Source of the DNA: Nonomuraea polychroma
GTDB lineage: Bacteria; Actinomycetota; Actinomycetes; Streptosporangiales; Streptosporangiaceae
Assembly (NCBI RefSeq): GCF_004011505.1
Contig: NZ_SAUN01000001.1
Span: 2,046,001 to 2,110,000, forward strand
Reading direction: 5' to 3'
DNA: 64,000 bases
The notes under the pieces were generated by a model. It was not told the DNA's origin, did not search any database, and saw nothing but the letters and a program-made list of their open reading frames with translations. Below, one piece after another: positions 8,258 through 16,602 of the stretch. The translations under genes and the position numbers were made by a program. Within the stretch, counting starts at the first letter, position 1, and each line of letters begins with the position of its first letter.

Positions 8258-9499
8258 GTGTCTCGCAAGCAGATCACCGGCATCGGCCCCGCTCCGCGGA
8301 CCGGGGTCGATGACAGCGGCTGCCCGATCCTGCACGTCGACATGGACGCCTTCTTCGCCAGCGTCGAGCTGCTCGAGCGCCCGGAGCTGCGCGGCCGCCC
8401 GGTGATCGTGGGCTCGCCCGCCGGGCGCGGCGTCGTGCTCAGCGCCACCTACGAGGCCAGGGCCTTCGGCGTGCATTCCGCGATGCCGATGAGCAGGGCA
8501 CGCCGGCTGTGCCCGCAGGCCACGATCATCCCGCCCGGTCACGGGAAATACTCCGAGGTCTCCAAGGGCGTCATGGAGATCTTCCACGCGATCACCCCGC
8601 TGGTCGAGCCGATCGCGTCCGACGAGGCGTTCCTCGACGTCGGCGGCGCCAGGCGGCGGCTCGGCCCGCCCGCGGCCGTCGCCGCCATGATCAGGGAGCA
8701 GGTTCTCGACCGTTACGGCATCACTTGCTCCGTGGGCGTGGCCAGCAGCAAATTCGTGGCAAAGCTCGCCTCGAAGCAGTGCAAGCCCGACGGGCTGCTG
8801 GTGGTGCCCGCCGATCAGGTCGTGGACTTCCTCCATCCGCTGCCCGTGTCGGCCCTGTGGGGGGTCGGTGAGCGCACCGAGCAGTCCCTCGTACGCCTCG
8901 GCATCCGCACCGTGGGCGATCTGGCCAGAGTGCCTCCCGCGACGCTCCAGCGCGAGCTGGGCCACGCCGCGGGCGGTCACCTGGCGGCGCTGGCGTGGGG
9001 GCGCGACGAGCGGCCCGTCAGCTCCCACGTGCCCGACAAGAGCATCGGCAACGAGGAGACGTTCGCCACAGATGTCGACGACCCCGAGATGATCAGGCGG
9101 GAGCTGCTGCGCCTGTCCGAGCGGGTGGCCGCCAGGATGCGTAAGGGCGGACACGTGGGAAGAACTGTAAGTGTGAAGCTACGCCGAGCCGATTTCACCA
9201 CGATCACCCGCTCGCGGACGCTACGCGAGGCGACGGACGTGGCCCAGGTGATTTACGCCACGGCCTGTGAGCTCTACCGGGCCGCGGGACTGGAGCGGGT
9301 GCGGCTGCGCCTGGTGGGGGTCAGGATGGAGAACCTGCGGCCCGCCGAGGAGGCCACCCATCAGCTGGGCTTGGGCGAGCGGGAGACCGGCTGGCGCGAG
9401 GCCGAGCAGGCCATGGACAAGGCGATCCGAAGATTCGGTCCCGATGCGGTGCTCCCGGCGTCGCTTGTACGTGGCAAGCTTGATGAAATAGAGACATAA
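8258..9499 (+). CDS. dinB: DNA polymerase IV (Y-family translesion polymerase)
   Basis: This 413-residue Y-family polymerase carries the palm-domain catalytic acids in HVDMDAFFASVELLERP and SDEAFLDVGGARRRLGP, a steric-gate region (DAFFASVE), the helix-hairpin-helix segment ALWGVGERTEQSLVRLGI and the little-finger domain. It bypasses lesions with low fidelity. QLGLG near residue 367 resembles a sliding-clamp-binding motif. Start GTG 8258 follows a TAGAAT -10 by 7 bases with no room for a ribosome-binding site, consistent with leaderless translation. The upstream LexA box indicates SOS control. Length and motifs are complete. Confidence 0.96.
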   Translation: MSRKQITGIGPAPRTGVDDSGCPILHVDMDAFFASVELLERPELRGRPVIVGSPAGRGVVLSATYEARAFGVHSAMPMSRARRLCPQATIIPPGHGKYSEVSKGVMEIFHAITPLVEPIASDEAFLDVGGARRRLGPPAAVAAMIREQVLDRYGITCSVGVASSKFVAKLASKQCKPDGLLVVPADQVVDFLHPLPVSALWGVGERTEQSLVRLGIRTVGDLARVPPATLQRELGHAAGGHLAALAWGRDERPVSSHVPDKSIGNEETFATDVDDPEMIRRELLRLSERVAARMRKGGHVGRTVSVKLRRADFTTITRSRTLREATDVAQVIYATACELYRAAGLERVRLRLVGVRMENLRPAEEATHQLGLGERETGWREAEQAMDKAIRRFGPDAVLPASLVRGKLDEIET

Positions 9500-9727
9500 C
9501 GCTGATGTCCGGACTTTGTGGCGCGTCGGTGTCACGATTTTGGGGGAAGGGGGGCGAGATGGGCCACAATGGAGCCATGACGTCACCTCCGGTTTGGTCT
9601 GCGTTGGACGTTTGCTTTCGCCTACGTCTACAGCCTCGTATTCTGGGGATAACCGACCGCGAGGTTCGGACACCCCGTGTCGTCCGTTGCCGTCTTCCCC
9701 GTCCTGGGGCCGTCCTTGGGAGGCGCC

Positions 9728-10144
9728 GTGCCGCTCTCTGAGCACGAGCAGCGCTTGCTCGACCAGATCGAGCAGGCCCTCTACGCCGAGGACCCGAAGT
9801 GGGCCAACACCGTAAGGATCAGTGATCCGCGCAGCCATTACAAGCGTCGTCTGATCAAGGCCATCATCGGCTTTGCTCTGGGCGTCGTCGTCATGATGGT
9901 CGGCGTCGTGATGAGCGGCAGCGCTCTGATCCCGCTCGGCGTCGGCGGTTTCGTGGTCATGCTCGCCGCGTGTCTGTGGGGCCTGTCCAGTTGGAAACGC
10001 ATGAATGGGTTCGGCGACTCCGCGCCGGCCCCCGGCACGGCGGCCCCACCGGGCAAGCAGGCCCGCCGGGGCAACCGGGGCAACCGGGGCACCTTCATGG
10101 AACGCATGGAAGAGCGCTGGCGCCGCCGCCACGACGAACGCTGA
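9728..10144 (+). CDS. DUF3040 family small membrane protein
   Basis: This 138-residue protein starts MPLSEHEQRLLDQIEQALYAEDP, the diagnostic DUF3040 opening, then has two membrane helices (about residues 46-66 and 69-90: AIIGFALGVVVMMVGVVM and LIPLGVGGFVVMLAACLWGL). A basic tail rich in Arg/Gly ends RWRRRHDER. DUF3040 proteins are widespread in actinobacteria, often near division genes, and have no established function. GTG 9728 is preferred over the in-frame ATG at 9677 because GGGAGG sits 4-5 bases before it and the N-terminus fits the family. The gene is followed by a strong hairpin at 10257-10286. The 228-bp region before it shows no clear promoter. Confidence 0.88.
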   Translation: MPLSEHEQRLLDQIEQALYAEDPKWANTVRISDPRSHYKRRLIKAIIGFALGVVVMMVGVVMSGSALIPLGVGGFVVMLAACLWGLSSWKRMNGFGDSAPAPGTAAPPGKQARRGNRGNRGTFMERMEERWRRRHDER

Positions 10145-10256
10145 GCGGGCCGCTCCGACGGCCGGCCCGGCCGCGACGGCGTCCCGCCCCACCGGCGGGA
10201 CACCGGGCCGGGTCCCCCTAGGGACGACCCGCGGGCGCCATGCCCGGATAGAGAGA

Positions 10257-10286
10257 TTAGACCCAGGCCGGCGTGCCTGGGTCTAA
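10257..10286 (+). terminator. Hairpin terminator after the DUF3040 gene
   Basis: TTAGACCCAGGC (10257-10268) and GCCTGGGTCTAA (10275-10286) form a perfect 12-bp stem with a 6-base loop. There is no T-tract, as is common for actinobacterial terminators. It lies 112 bp after the DUF3040 stop. Confidence 0.6.
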
Positions 10287-10414
10287 CGACGACTCGCGAC
10301 GCCGAGGCTCGCCGTCCCCGGACGGGCCCAGGCGTCGCGTTCGCGTCCCTGGACCCGGAGACGGTTCGGGGGCGCATCCGTTTCTGGCGACCCGAGCCGG
10401 GCCCCTGGCCGTTT

Positions 10415-10578
10415 CGCATCCGTGGGCCTGGAGACCGCCCGCGGTGTCTCGCAACCGTGATCCTGGAGACCGCCCGCGGTGTCTCGCAACCGTGATCCTG
10501 GAGACCGCCCTCGGCGTCTCGCAACCGTGAGCCCGGAGACCGCCCTGGACTCCCCGCATCCGCGAGCCCGAGGGCGGG
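10415..10578. repeat. 35-bp tandem repeat, about 4.7 copies
   Basis: Units start at 10415, 10450, 10485, 10520 and 10555 (partial), a period of exactly 35 bp. The core copies begin CGCAACCGTGATCCTGGAGA. Each unit contains GAGACCGC...GTGTCTC, an imperfect inverted repeat, so the array could fold as a row of hairpins. Units diverge at both edges, and degenerate relatives (for example around 10350-10365) lie upstream. There are no unique spacers, so this is not CRISPR. Confidence 0.85.
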
Positions 10579-10793
10579 AGCGTCGTGTTCCTGTCGGGAG
10601 GACCCGGCGGCGTCGGTGACGTCCTACGCGGGCCAGGGCCACGGACGACCGGCACCGCTCGGGGGTGGTGAGCCCCCCGGAAGCGGGTTCCTGAAGCGGA
10701 GGCGTCCCGGACAGGGCGTCCTGGTCAACGCGCCGCCGCGGCCGCGAGGGACGCGGCGATCGGGCACCGGCACCGTGGCGTCCCGGAAACGAC

Positions 10794-10837
10794 GGAGCGT
10801 GCGTCCATCCCCCTCGGGGACGGACGCACGCTCCTTT
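10794..10837 (-). terminator. Strong hairpin at the end of the moxR-DUF58-tgpA operon
   Basis: GGAGCGTGCGTCC (10794-10806) pairs perfectly with GGACGCACGCTCC (10822-10834), with a further CCCC/GGGG inner stem. It lies 12 bp beyond the stop of the minus-strand transglutaminase gene. On the plus strand it is followed by TTT, so it may work in both directions. Confidence 0.7.
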
Positions 10838-10848
10838 CGCTGCGCCCC

Positions 10849-13296
10849 TCAGGAGCCCTTCTGGGCCGCCGTCCGCCGCAGCCTGATGGTCTCCAGCAGG
10901 TCGAACCCGTCGAGCAGGCGCTCCCCGACACCCCGCAGCCCGCGCAACGTCGACGGGGGCAGCAGCACCGCCCGCACCCGCCGCCCGCGCGACACCGTGG
11001 CCGCCAGCGCCTGCCGCACCGTACGCAGGTCCTTCTTCAAGGGCCCGATCCGGCCGGGGTCACGGGCGAACAACACCCGCTCGACCGACGACGCGATGGC
11101 GGACACGGCCGCCGCCGACGCGGCGTCGAACTCGTACTGCTGGGTCAGCCGCCGTGCGAGCGCCCGCGGGGTCTCGCTGGGCTCGCGGGCCATGCCGTAG
11201 TCGTACAGGATGTCGTCCAGTTCGGCCCAGGCCGCGGCGACCGACGGATGCCGGCCCACCGTCCCCTCGCCCGACACGATCCTGGCCGTCAGCTCGTCCG
11301 ACGGCTGCGACACCTTCCAGCCCAGCGTGCGCACGCGCCGGTTCCTGGTGATCAGCCGCACGCCCGCGGGGATCAGCAGGACGAGGAGCAGCGCTCCGGC
11401 GCCGATGCCGATCTTGGCGATCAGCGGCATCGACTCCTCCTCCGGCAGGGTGCCCGAGTTGAGCTGGGCCTCCCGGTCGAGCGCGCGGGGGTTCTGCCGC
11501 TCCGCCGGGTCGAGCGCGTCGTCGGTGGCCGTGGAGCTGGTGGCTCCCGGCGTCGGCGCCGAGGACGAGTTCGTCGGGGTGGGCGCGGGCTGCGTGTACG
11601 CGGGCACCCGCGCGCTGCCCTGGCCGAGCACCCCCGCCGGAGTCGGCTCGAACGGCAGCCAGCCCACGCCCTCGAAGTACAGTTCGGGCCAGGAGTGGGA
11701 GTCGCTCGTGCTGACCTCCCACCGGTTGCCGATCTTCGTGCCGCCGGTGTAGCCGATCACCACCCGCGACGGGATGCCGACCAGCCTGGCCAGCACCGCC
11801 ATCGACGCGGCGAACTGCTCGCAGTAGCCCGCCCGGTCACGCAGCAGGAAGTCCCGCAGCGCCGAGCTGCCGTGCCCCTGCGTGCGCAGGGTGTAGGTGA
11901 AGCCTCCGGTCTTGGTGAAGAACTGCTGGAGCTTCACCGCCGCGTCGTAATCCGACGTGGCGCCCGCGGTCTCCTTGCCGGCCAGGTCCTTGATCTCGGG
12001 ATCGATGTTCTCGGGCAGCCTCAGATAACGCTGGTCCACCGCGTCCGCGTTGCCGTCCAGCGTCTCCAGCAGGTCCGCGGTCGGCTCCGGCTCGCTGGTG
12101 GCCACGTCGTACTCCAGCCCCGCGGCCTCGTCGCGGGTGGAGAAGACCATCAGCGAGCTGACGTCGGCCCGCCAGTCGCCGTCCACCCGGATCTCCCTGG
12201 GCGGGTACGGCAGCGGCAGGAACTTCAGGTCATCGACCTCGTCGCTGATCTGGATGTTGGTCTGCACATTGTTGATCTTCGGATTCCCGGTGAGCCCGGG
12301 CGGCGGCGGCAGGGGGCCGTTGTCCGTCCTGTTGTCGGGAGACCCCTTCGGCTGCGTCATGCCGAACTGCTGGCCGTCGAACGTGTCCAGCGCGTAGATC
12401 CGCAGATAACGTGGTTTGTCGTCGTTGTTGGCGTAGGTGAGGACCGTCTGCCGCTCCGGCAGGTCCAGCTGACCCTTCAGGTGCGCGATCGGGTTGGGGA
12501 TGCTGATCGAGTTGCCCCGGCCCCCCGTACCGCTGCCGCCCACGCCGAACTGGAAGAACGACACCGGCTCCATCGCCGGCAGCAGCGCCGGCACCAGCAC
12601 GGCCAGCACGATCGCGGCGAACCCGATCCGCTTGCCGGACAGCCGCAGACCGCTGGTGTCGGCGGAGGCCCGCGGACCGTTCGCGGACGGCGCGGCCGCG
12701 ATGCGCGTGCGGCGCACCAGCACCGCCCGGCCCCAGTGGCCCACCCGCTCGCGCCCGTCGGCGATCAGCAGGCCGACGAAGCCGAGCGCGGCGATGATGA
12801 ACGCCGGCCAGCTGATCGGATCGGGCAGAATCGTCGCCGGGACCGTGGCCAGCGCCAGCAGCGGCAGCCCGGCCAGCGCCGCCCGCCGCAGCCGCGCGGC
12901 GAACAGGTCCACGGCGATCGCGATGAGCGCCACCCCGCCGGCGGTCAGCAGCGTGATGCCGTCCGTCGTGGGCACGGGCGCGGCGAACCGCTGGATGTCG
13001 GTCCACCCGACGCCGAGCAGCCGGCCCAGCTCCACCACCGACCCCTTGGTCGGCACGAACACCGCCCACGCCTTCTCGGCGGCGAACGACGCGGTCAGGT
13101 AGATCCACGTCGCGGCCACGCCCAGGAGTGTCGCCGCCCACGCCGGCAGCGACAGCCGGCTGCTCACCAGGCCCGCCGCCACCACCGCGAGCACGGCGCC
13201 CAGCGACGACCAGAACCACGTCCCGCCCTCGAAGAGCGGGTAGAGCAGCAGGGCCGCGGTGAACGCGGCCACGCCCGAGGCGATCGTCAGTCTCAT
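10849..13296 (-). CDS. TgpA-like transglutaminase domain membrane protein
   Basis: The protein of about 815 residues has an N-terminal block of several membrane helices (first about 230 residues, DUF3488-like). A large extracytoplasmic part contains the transglutaminase core: Cys in DRAGYCEQFAASMAVLARL, His in TSDSHSWPELYFEGVGW, then PFEPTP. One more helix (MPLIAKIGIGAGALLLVLLIPAG) and a cytoplasmic DUF4129-like tail (ETPRALARRLTQQYEFDAA) follow. It is predicted to be a membrane cysteine peptidase/transglutaminase-like enzyme acting at the cell envelope. ATG 13296 overlaps the DUF58 stop by 4 bases. The MoxR-DUF58-transglutaminase trio is a widespread conserved unit; its precise role is not established. 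Confidence 0.88.
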   Translation of the reverse strand: MRLTIASGVAAFTAALLLYPLFEGGTWFWSSLGAVLAVVAAGLVSSRLSLPAWAATLLGVAATWIYLTASFAAEKAWAVFVPTKGSVVELGRLLGVGWTDIQRFAAPVPTTDGITLLTAGGVALIAIAVDLFAARLRRAALAGLPLLALATVPATILPDPISWPAFIIAALGFVGLLIADGRERVGHWGRAVLVRRTRIAAAPSANGPRASADTSGLRLSGKRIGFAAIVLAVLVPALLPAMEPVSFFQFGVGGSGTGGRGNSISIPNPIAHLKGQLDLPERQTVLTYANNDDKPRYLRIYALDTFDGQQFGMTQPKGSPDNRTDNGPLPPPPGLTGNPKINNVQTNIQISDEVDDLKFLPLPYPPREIRVDGDWRADVSSLMVFSTRDEAAGLEYDVATSEPEPTADLLETLDGNADAVDQRYLRLPENIDPEIKDLAGKETAGATSDYDAAVKLQQFFTKTGGFTYTLRTQGHGSSALRDFLLRDRAGYCEQFAASMAVLARLVGIPSRVVIGYTGGTKIGNRWEVSTSDSHSWPELYFEGVGWLPFEPTPAGVLGQGSARVPAYTQPAPTPTNSSSAPTPGATSSTATDDALDPAERQNPRALDREAQLNSGTLPEEESMPLIAKIGIGAGALLLVLLIPAGVRLITRNRRVRTLGWKVSQPSDELTARIVSGEGTVGRHPSVAAAWAELDDILYDYGMAREPSETPRALARRLTQQYEFDAASAAAVSAIASSVERVLFARDPGRIGPLKKDLRTVRQALAATVSRGRRVRAVLLPPSTLRGLRGVGERLLDGFDLLETIRLRRTAAQKGS

Positions 13297-14555
13297 GCGG
13301 CACCTCCCGCGGGATTGACCACGTACCTGCCGCGGTTGGCGGCGTCCTGCCAGACCGACGCGATCGAGGTGCCGGCGGGCAGCCGGACGATGCGCCAGCC
13401 GTATCCGGCCAGAACGGTCTGCGCGGCCTGGTGGTTCTCCGCCGTCTCCGCGTCGCCGCCGTCCCACGTGCCCACGTCGAGCAGGACCGCCACCCCGGTG
13501 ATGCCGCTGTGCCGCAGCCGTGCCAGTTCCCTTGCCTCCTCCGCGTCCAGCGCGCCGAGCACGGCCACGATCAGCCCGTCGCCGCCGCCCTGGCGCAGGG
13601 CGGACACGCCCATCTCCAGGGAGCGGGCCGGGCTGTGCCGTACCACGGCCAGGGTGTCGAGCAGCGAGTAGCTCAGGCCGGTGTCCGTCAGGTGCTCAGG
13701 GCCCTGGTCGGTCACCAGCCGCAGGCCCAGGCCCTCACGGGCGAGGTGCACGCCGATGGAGGCCGCGGCCGAGACCGCCACCTCGAACGACGAGCGCGGC
13801 CCCTCGCCGCGGTGCGCGTGCCTGCGGGTGTCGAGCAGGAGCGCGCCGCGGCTCTGCCACTGCTGCTCCTCGCGGCGCACCATCAGCTCGCCGCGGCGGG
13901 CCGTCGAGCGCCAGTGCACCCGCCGCAGGTCGTCGCCCTGCCGGTACTCGCGCGGCGCCACGTCGTCGTCGCCCGCGGCGGCCACGCTCCTGGTACGGCT
14001 GTCGCCGCCGCCCGTCCACTCGCCCGACAGCCGTACGTGCGGCAGCGCCGCCACGTGCGGCGTCACCACGAGCGTGTCGCTGATCGTGAACGAGCGGGTC
14101 AGCTCCACCAGCCCGAACGGGTCGGCGATGCGGATCGACAGCGGACCGATCGTGTAGCGGCCGCGCAGGTCCGAGCGCACCCGGTAGTCGATCTCCCGCA
14201 CGCCCCGCGGCTCGACCCGGTCCAGGACGAACCTGGGCCGCACGCCCAGCGCGTACGGGACGGTGTCCTCGATGAGCAGCAGTCCGGTCGGCAGCCTGGT
14301 GACGTTCTCCAGCCGCAGGGTCACGGTGGACTCGCCACCCACTTCGGCCCTGGGCGGGTCGAGCCGCCTGGCGCAGCTGAGCCGGTAGCGGGTCCGCGCC
14401 ACCACCATCGCGGCCAGCAGCGGCAGCGCCGTCACCAGCACCCCGATCCTGAACAGGTCGTTCTCGCCAAGGAAGACCGCCATCACCAGCGCCGCGATCC
14501 CGGAGGCGAGGAACGATCTGCCCCTGCTGGTCAGCGCCCGCAGCCCGGCCCTCAC
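13293..14555 (-). CDS. DUF58 domain protein
   Basis: This 420-residue protein has two N-terminal membrane helices (SFLASGIAALVMAVFLG, IGVLVTALPLLAAMVVA) and a beta-rich middle region. The DUF58 core, with YRQGDDLRRVHWRSTARRGELMVRREEQQ, leads into a vWA-like fold. DUF58 proteins accompany MoxR ATPases and probably bring substrates to the ATPase or the transglutaminase partner. GTG 14555 is the start. The stop overlaps the next gene's ATG (ATGA), so translation is coupled. A 55-bp gap separates it from moxR, and that gap holds a long inverted repeat. Confidence 0.87.
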   Translation of the reverse strand: MRAGLRALTSRGRSFLASGIAALVMAVFLGENDLFRIGVLVTALPLLAAMVVARTRYRLSCARRLDPPRAEVGGESTVTLRLENVTRLPTGLLLIEDTVPYALGVRPRFVLDRVEPRGVREIDYRVRSDLRGRYTIGPLSIRIADPFGLVELTRSFTISDTLVVTPHVAALPHVRLSGEWTGGGDSRTRSVAAAGDDDVAPREYRQGDDLRRVHWRSTARRGELMVRREEQQWQSRGALLLDTRRHAHRGEGPRSSFEVAVSAAASIGVHLAREGLGLRLVTDQGPEHLTDTGLSYSLLDTLAVVRHSPARSLEMGVSALRQGGGDGLIVAVLGALDAEEARELARLRHSGITGVAVLLDVGTWDGGDAETAENHQAAQTVLAGYGWRIVRLPAGTSIASVWQDAANRGRYVVNPAGGAA

Positions 14556-14574
14556 CGCGCCTCGCTCAACCCGT

Positions 14575-14618
14575 GCCGTTGATGGATGTCCTCGCTTCGC
14601 TGCGGATCCATCAACGGC
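14575..14618 (-). repeat. Inverted repeat spanning the moxR stop codon
   Basis: GCCGTTGATGGAT (14575-14587) and ATCCATCAACGGC (14606-14618) are perfect 13-bp complements around an 18-base loop. The right arm includes the moxR stop codon. In RNA this would form a stable hairpin between moxR and DUF58, which could attenuate or process the operon transcript. Confidence 0.6.
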
Positions 14619-15588
14619 CTCTGGTCTCCGGCACCGGCACGCGCCTGATCAGGTCGGTCACCACCTGCTCCGGCAGGCGGCGCTGGCCCTGGGCCTCGAC
14701 GCTGGGCAGCAGCCGGTGCGCCAGCACGGGGACGGCCAGGTCCTGCAGGTCGTCGGGAATGACGTAGTCGCGTCCCGCCAGTGCCGCGTGCGCCCTGGCC
14801 GCCCTGACCAGCTGCAGCGTGGACCGGGGCGAGGCGCCCAGCCGCAGGTCGGGGGAGTGCCGGGTGGCCACGACCAGGTCGATGGCGTATTTCTTGACCG
14901 CCTGCGAGACATAGACGCCGCGTACGGCCTCGATCAGCGTGCGCACCTCCGACGTGGTGGCCACCGGCTGCAGCTTGTCCAGCGGCGAGGTCCCGCCGTG
15001 CACGTCGAGCATCTCCAGCTCGGCCGTCGGCTCCGGGTAGCCCATGGCGACCCTGGCGGTGAAGCGGTCGCGCTGCGCCTCGGGCAGGGGATAGGTGCCT
15101 TCCATCTCGATCGGGTTCTGGGTGGCGATCACCATGAACGGCGAGTCGAGCTGGTACGTCACCCCGTCCACCGTGACCTGGTGCTCCTCCATGCACTCCA
15201 GCAGCGCGGACTGGGTCTTGGGGGAGGCGCGGTTGATCTCGTCGCCCACGACGATGTTCGCGAAGACGGGTCCCGGCTTGAACTCGAACTCCCGGGTCTG
15301 CTGGTTGTACGCGCTCACGCCGGTGATGTCGCTCGGCAGCAGGTCGGGGGTGAACTGAACCCGGCGGACCGGACAATCGATGGAACGAGCCAGCGCCTTG
15401 GCCAGCATGGTCTTGCCCACTCCTGGGACGTCCTCGATCAGGAGGTGGCCCTCGGCGAGCAGGACGGTCAGCGTGAGGCGGACGGCGTCACTCTTGCCCT
15501 CGATCACCGATTCGATCGCTTCCCGGATCCGGTGGGCTGTGGTGACCAGCTCGTCGAGCTGGGGAGGGACGTCATGGGTTACTGCCAC
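14611..15588 (-). CDS. MoxR-family AAA+ ATPase
   Basis: This 325-residue MoxR ATPase has Walker A IEDVPGVGKTMLAKAL, Walker B region ANIVVGDEINRASPKTQSALLE, sensor 1 VIATQNPIE and the C-terminal lid with LRLGASPRSTLQLVRAARA (sensor 2 region). MoxR proteins act as chaperone-like ATPases that mature or assemble partner complexes, usually with a vWA/DUF58 protein encoded alongside, as here. The GTG start at 15588 has GGAGG just upstream. It is the first gene of a three-gene minus-strand operon divergent from mraZ. GTGGAG boxes upstream in moxR orientation suggest shared control with the dcw cluster. Confidence 0.93.
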   Translation of the reverse strand: MAVTHDVPPQLDELVTTAHRIREAIESVIEGKSDAVRLTLTVLLAEGHLLIEDVPGVGKTMLAKALARSIDCPVRRVQFTPDLLPSDITGVSAYNQQTREFEFKPGPVFANIVVGDEINRASPKTQSALLECMEEHQVTVDGVTYQLDSPFMVIATQNPIEMEGTYPLPEAQRDRFTARVAMGYPEPTAELEMLDVHGGTSPLDKLQPVATTSEVRTLIEAVRGVYVSQAVKKYAIDLVVATRHSPDLRLGASPRSTLQLVRAARAHAALAGRDYVIPDDLQDLAVPVLAHRLLPSVEAQGQRRLPEQVVTDLIRRVPVPETRGR

Positions 15589-15783
15589 CAGGCCTCCATC
15601 AGAAGTGCGACGGCTGTCCCGGGCTGCATTGCGGGAGCCATGCCATTCCTTTTCATTGTGGTTACGACCCTACGACGCTGTGGGTTCTCGAGCGACATTT
15701 GTGGATATTCCAGCGAACCTGGGCGATGTTCCCGTTCTTGTCGCATCCCCGTGCGAATCCTGTGACAGAGCTCCCTCGATCCG

Positions 15784-15904
15784 CTCCACTTTCCTCCACC
15801 GGCACCACCGCGAAGGGCCGGGGCCCCTATTTCTTCGATCTTTTGAACCCTCGACACGCCCATGAGGGTTGACCGCACCCCCGCCGCCCTCCACTCTCCT
15901 CCAT
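15784..15904 (-). promoter_or_regulatory. GTGGAG-type boxes facing the moxR operon (candidate MraZ sites)
   Basis: Read on the minus strand, GTGGAG occurs at 15784-15789 and 15794-15799, with GTGGTG at 15803-15808. A second pair, GTGGAG at 15889-15894 and ATGGAG at 15899-15904, also has 10-bp spacing. The hexamers and spacing match the four boxes over the mraZ promoter. An AACCCTC/GAGGGTT inverted repeat lies between the groups at 15846-15870. MraZ binding here is inference. Confidence 0.45.
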
Positions 15905-15959
15905 CGCGCTGACCTGCGGTAACGCAACGGAAACCAGTGATGAAGACGGTTCGAATCAG

Positions 15960-16001
15960 TTGACGGTGGGGAGAAGTGGAGTATGGTGGTGCGCAGTGGA
16001 G
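15960..16001 (+). promoter_or_regulatory. mraZ promoter with four-box MraZ operator
   Basis: TTGACG (15960-15965) and TATGGT (15982-15987) form a -35/-10 pair with a 16-bp spacer. Four direct repeats, GTGGGG, GTGGAG, GTGGTG and GTGGAG, start at 15966, 15976, 15986 and 15996, an exact 10-bp ladder on one face of the helix. MraZ is known to bind short repeats of this kind upstream of its own gene and repress the dcw operon. Confidence 0.85.
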
Positions 16002-16052
16002 AGCCCGGTGCGCCAGCGCTGAGCGCTTCGCAAGGCACGGGAGGTGGGGCCG

Positions 16053-16484
16053 GTGTTCCTCGGCACCCATCAACCGCGTCTGGACGACAAGGGACGGCTG
16101 TTCCTGCCGGCTAAGTACCGTGAGGAGCTGGCGGAGGGTCTTGTGATCACCAAAGGCCAGGAGCGATGCCTCTACGTCTTTCCCGTGGAGGAGTTCCAGC
16201 GCATTACCGAGGCTCTCAGCACCGCCCCGGTCACCGCCAAGGCGGTGCGTGACTACAGCCGCGTCTTCTTCGCCAGCGCGTCCGACGAGAAGCCAGACAA
16301 ACAAGGACGCATCACGATCCCGCAGAGCCTGCGTCAATACGCCGGTCTGGAGCGTGACTGCGTTGTCATCGGGGCCAACACCCGGCTGGAGATCTGGGAC
16401 GCGGGGGCTTGGGACACCTACCTCAGCCAACAGGAGCAGGCGTTCGCCGATCTGTCGGAGGAGGTGCTGCCAGGGATCTTGTAG
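16053..16484 (+). CDS. mraZ: Transcriptional regulator MraZ
   Basis: MraZ of 143 residues, with two AbrB-like swapped-hairpin halves. The first is [24 protein letters not shown] and the second includes [19 protein letters not shown], each with the DxxGRxxxP signature. It forms ring-shaped oligomers that bind the repeats at its own promoter and set expression of the division and cell-wall cluster. GTG 16053 is preferred over GTG 16044: GGGAGGTG lies 7 bases upstream and MFLGTH is the conserved N-terminus. It is the first gene of the dcw cluster, with a 221-bp structured leader before rsmH. Confidence 0.96.
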   Translation: MFLGTHQPRLDDKGRLFLPAKYREELAEGLVITKGQERCLYVFPVEEFQRITEALSTAPVTAKAVRDYSRVFFASASDEKPDKQGRITIPQSLRQYAGLERDCVVIGANTRLEIWDAGAWDTYLSQQEQAFADLSEEVLPGIL

Positions 16485-16530
16485 GAGTCACGGTCGATCC
16501 GTCGGTGATGTCGTTCGGCGAGGTCTCCAC

Positions 16531-16602
16531 CCGCAACCACTGTCCGCCAACTGATGCACCTTCCCCGGTGTCAGAGGGCAGACGTCCACGAAGAGGGTGC
16601 GG
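16531..16602 (+). ncRNA. Structured leader RNA upstream of rsmH (candidate mraW RNA motif)
   Basis: The mraZ-rsmH gap contains a nested fold. CCGCAACC (16531-16538) pairs with GGTGCGG (16596-16602). Inside, GTC, GCC, CTGA and ACC (16542-16560) pair in order with GGT, TCAG, GGC and GAC (16567-16583), interrupted only by small internal loops. A conserved mraW RNA motif has been described upstream of mraW/rsmH in Actinomycetales; position and complexity fit. Identity with that motif is inferred, not tested. Confidence 0.6.

Larger units (their letters stand above)
10145..10848. other. Gene-free stretch between DUF3040 gene and tgpA-like gene
   Basis: About 700 bp without a supportable gene. It holds a hairpin terminator (10257-10286), a 35-bp tandem repeat block (10415-10578) with more degenerate copies upstream from about 10336, and a second hairpin (10794-10834) at the end of the minus-strand operon. 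Frames that open here read through the repeats and resemble no protein family. Confidence 0.6.

Noticed and set aside
9505..9741. Small plus-strand ORF between dinB and the DUF3040 gene.
   Set aside because: It overlaps the DUF3040 start, has no ribosome-binding site and mixed third-position bases, and its peptide resembles nothing known.
10415..10578. CRISPR array.
   Set aside because: Repeats are contiguous with no unique spacers, and no cas genes lie in the window.
10616..11200. Plus-strand ORF running from the gene-free stretch into the transglutaminase gene.
   Set aside because: It crosses the strong hairpin at 10794-10834 and lies antisense to a conserved coding region, with no family resemblance.
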